Part shown: positions 5,900 to 7,468 of the stretch, in pieces
How positions within the stretch are numbered: the stretch's first letter is position 1
Layout: the number at the start of each line of letters is the position of its first letter
NCBI GenBank assembly: GCA_019749855.1
Contig: JAIEPI010000202.1
Location: 1-7,468, forward strand
Length of the DNA: 7,468 bases
Origin: Rickettsiales bacterium
GTDB lineage: Bacteria; Pseudomonadota; Alphaproteobacteria; Rickettsiales; UBA998
Direction of reading: 5' to 3'
Position numbers and translations under genes: made by a program
The notes under the pieces: model-generated
What the model saw: the letters and a program-made list of their open reading frames with translations, nothing else
Database searches by the model: none
Told to the model about the DNA's origin: nothing

Positions 5900-7156
5900 T
5901 TACGCTTTCTTCCCGAAAAAGCCTTTGCGGCGCGTCGGTTCAGGAAGATTGAGCGTCAATTCATCGCTCGATTGCTGGACATCGCTGGCAAAAGCCGGTG
6001 CGGGCTGAGGTTGATGGTGAGTATTTTCCACACCCTCAGTATGCAACGATAATCGTTTACTTTCCCTTAAGATGGCAAGCTCTAATACATGCCGCACCGC
6101 ACCACGAACACTTAGCAGCGTTCCCACAAACAAGGCCAGCAGCAGCAGATCAATCACCAAAACCACCATGACTTCAGTGAGCTTTAAATCTTCTGATGCC
6201 AAACTCAGAGTGATGAAGCCGATCCCTGCAGCGATTAATAATGACAACACCCCCCAGATGATACTCAGCTTTTTAAGTGTGTTGGCATTTTTGTGAAGGC
6301 GCTCAGAAGCAACGCGCTCATATTCAGAAAACACATCAAACTCAGCCAGTTTCTTTTGTAATTCCTGCTGCTTTTGACTCAGTGTTTCTTCCTGGTTTTT
6401 TACTGCTTGTAATTGCCCCTCAAGCGCTTCTTTTTCTTCTTTATAGGCAGCGGAACGGTACTCAGGAGAAATCTCCAGCGCCTCTTTAAAATCAGATTGA
6501 GTAAAGGAGACATGATTAAAGCTTGAGCCCTTGAATGGCGTTTGCATGAAACGTGCATCAACAAATTCAGCAAAGTCGAATTTACTATCGCGCATATCCG
6601 TGCGCTCAAGATTCGTGTTATGAAATTTGGCTCCGGTAAAATTGCTCTCACGTCCATTGGCATCAGTGAGGTTTGCACCATCAAAATTGGTACGTGCAAT
6701 TTGCGCCTGACGCAATACGGCGCGCTCCAGATTGGCCCCGCGAAGACTGGCTTCATTAAGCTGTGCATTGAGGAAATTAGAGTATGAAACATCTGCCTGA
6801 TCAAGAATCGCGCGATCCAGCATTGCTGAAGCGAAGTTGACACGGCGTAACTGCAGATTGCTAAGATTAGCGCCAATCAGACGCGCCTCAGTGAAATCCG
6901 CTTCATGCAGCTGTGCGCCACGCAAATCCACGCCCTCCAGATTCACACCGCGAAGGCTTGCCTGCACCAGATTCGCCCCCGTAAAACTGATATGGCGTAA
7001 ATCAGTGTCCTTAAGGTTGGCGCGACGCCCCTCTTTGCCCTCGGAATTTAGCCAAAGCTTATGCGCTTGGAGGATTTGTGTAAAAACCTCCTGATCAAGA
7101 CGCTCTAAACCCGCCGTTCCTGGAAATGTGGGGCTACTTAAATTCTCCATAGACAT
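5900..7156 (-). CDS. Pentapeptide-repeat protein with coiled coil and two transmembrane segments
   Basis: 418 residues. After an N-terminal region with HKLWLNSEGKEGRRANL (32-48), a run of about 36 pentapeptide units of the A(D/N)LxG type spans roughly 46-225, predicting a right-handed quadrilateral beta-helix of about nine coils. One unit (ANGRE, 166-170) lacks the central Leu/Phe. A charged coiled coil follows (about 237-290), then two hydrophobic segments (about 298-320 and 329-350) that should form a membrane hairpin. The C-terminal tail is polar and ends basic (TRRKGFFGKKA). With no signal peptide, the repeats and tail should both face the cytoplasm. Function is unknown; pentapeptide proteins include gyrase-binding DNA mimics, but nothing here shows that role. 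Two close ATGs (7156 and 7150) can serve as start, and neither has a clear Shine-Dalgarno. It heads a probable two-gene operon with the LOG gene and follows purK by 114 bp. Confidence 0.88.
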   Translation of the reverse strand: MSMENLSSPTFPGTAGLERLDQEVFTQILQAHKLWLNSEGKEGRRANLKDTDLRHISFTGANLVQASLRGVNLEGVDLRGAQLHEADFTEARLIGANLSNLQLRRVNFASAMLDRAILDQADVSYSNFLNAQLNEASLRGANLERAVLRQAQIARTNFDGANLTDANGRESNFTGAKFHNTNLERTDMRDSKFDFAEFVDARFMQTPFKGSSFNHVSFTQSDFKEALEISPEYRSAAYKEEKEALEGQLQAVKNQEETLSQKQQELQKKLAEFDVFSEYERVASERLHKNANTLKKLSIIWGVLSLLIAAGIGFITLSLASEDLKLTEVMVVLVIDLLLLALFVGTLLSVRGAVRHVLELAILRESKRLSLHTEGVENTHHQPQPAPAFASDVQQSSDELTLNLPEPTRRKGFFGKKA

Positions 7157-7182
7157 AAGCCAATATATTTAATGATTTTTTG

Positions 7183-7210
7183 TTTATAGCCCCAAGATGG
7201 CGACGTTCAA
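7183..7210 (-). promoter_or_regulatory. Candidate sigma70-type promoter for the pentapeptide-LOG operon
   Basis: Read on the minus strand, TTGAAC (7210-7205), 16 bases, then TATAAA (7188-7183) gives a fair -35/-10 pair. Transcription would start near 7176, about 20 bases before the ATG at 7156. The -35 overlaps the palindrome GTTCA-ATAA-TGAAC (7205-7218), a possible operator. The call is by pattern only. Confidence 0.45.
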
Positions 7211-7218
7211 TAATGAAC
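7205..7218. promoter_or_regulatory. Perfect short inverted repeat GTTCA-ATAA-TGAAC
   Basis: Five-base arms with a four-base centre lie in the purK to pentapeptide-gene gap and overlap the candidate -35. On the minus strand an extra GTTCAA (7244-7239) lies upstream and could pair instead with the TTGAAC at 7210-7205. It could be a repressor site or part of the purK 3' end structure; neither is proven. Confidence 0.35.
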
Positions 7219-7270
7219 TGAGGAAAAAAAACGCCCTTGAACAGTCTTTTTCTATCATGTGTGTCACATT

Positions 7271-7468
7271 TCATCCGTTTTCGTTCGCATAGAGATAATT
7301 GATATGCCCCATCTTACGACCGCTGCGCGCTTCTGACTTGCCATATAAATGAAGCTTCGCGGAGGGATCCGCTTGTAATAATGCCAGTGAATGCTCAACA
7401 TCATCGCCCATCAAGTTGACCATTCTTGCATCACATAAACCATGGGTCGGGCCAAGCGGCAAACCAGC
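7271..7468 (-). CDS. purK: N5-carboxyaminoimidazole ribonucleotide synthase PurK, C-terminal end (5' end outside window)
   Basis: About 65 residues are visible, and the frame is open to the right edge, so the TTG at 7462 is not the start. The visible part reads AGLPLGPTHGLCDARMVNLMGDD, then HLYGKSEARSGRKMGHINYL, the characteristic end of PurK; the KxxRxGRKMGH segment is the typical C-terminal signature of this ATP-grasp enzyme. PurK converts 5-aminoimidazole ribonucleotide, bicarbonate and ATP to N5-CAIR in purine synthesis, usually alongside PurE, which would be expected upstream but is not in view. A T-rich stretch lies about 40 bases downstream on the minus strand (near 7224-7231), but without a strong stem. 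The next gene in the same direction starts 114 bp further on. Confidence 0.88.
   Translation of the reverse strand, partial: AGLPLGPTHGLCDARMVNLMGDDVEHSLALLQADPSAKLHLYGKSEARSGRKMGHINYLYANENG

Noticed and set aside
6400..6876. Minus-strand 158-residue open frame inside the pentapeptide gene
   Set aside because: It is an alternate-frame shadow of the repetitive coding sequence, with no motif or start signal.

Overview
The window most likely comes from an alphaproteobacterium with roughly balanced base composition. The case rests on a polyhydroxybutyrate (PHB) locus of alphaproteobacterial style: a PhaR-type regulator divergent from a short PHA synthase, followed by phaA and phaB. No genus can be named. 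There is no rRNA, tRNA, transposase or CRISPR array, and no stretch over 300 bases lacks a gene.

Layout. Positions 1-1091 (+) hold the C-terminal part of an EAL-domain c-di-GMP phosphodiesterase. Positions 1072-1179 are a 29-bp tandem repeat (3.7 copies). It starts inside the last codons of the EAL gene and ends at the first base of the phaR stop codon. phaR lies on the minus strand at 1179-1697. A divergent control region (1698-1804) holds candidate -10 boxes on both strands and a TGCA-A-TGCA palindrome that may be a PhaR operator. Then, on the plus strand, come a small PhaE-like coiled-coil protein (about 1805-2167), a 416-residue PHA synthase (1971-3221) that overlaps it out of frame by up to 197 bp, phaA thiolase (3333-4517) and phaB reductase (4558-5283). 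On the minus strand, a cytokinin-type LOG hydrolase (5324-5893) lies 6 bp downstream of a pentapeptide-repeat/coiled-coil/two-TM protein (5900-7156). The 3' end of purK closes the window (7271-7468).

How it works together. PhaA condenses two acetyl-CoA, PhaB reduces the product to 3-hydroxybutyryl-CoA, and the synthase, probably with the PhaE-like partner, polymerises it. PhaR probably senses the granules and represses the locus. The EAL, LOG, pentapeptide and PurK genes have no evident link to PHB. The points most worth following up are the dual-coded phaE-like/phaC overlap, the intergenic 29-bp array and the membrane-anchored pentapeptide protein.
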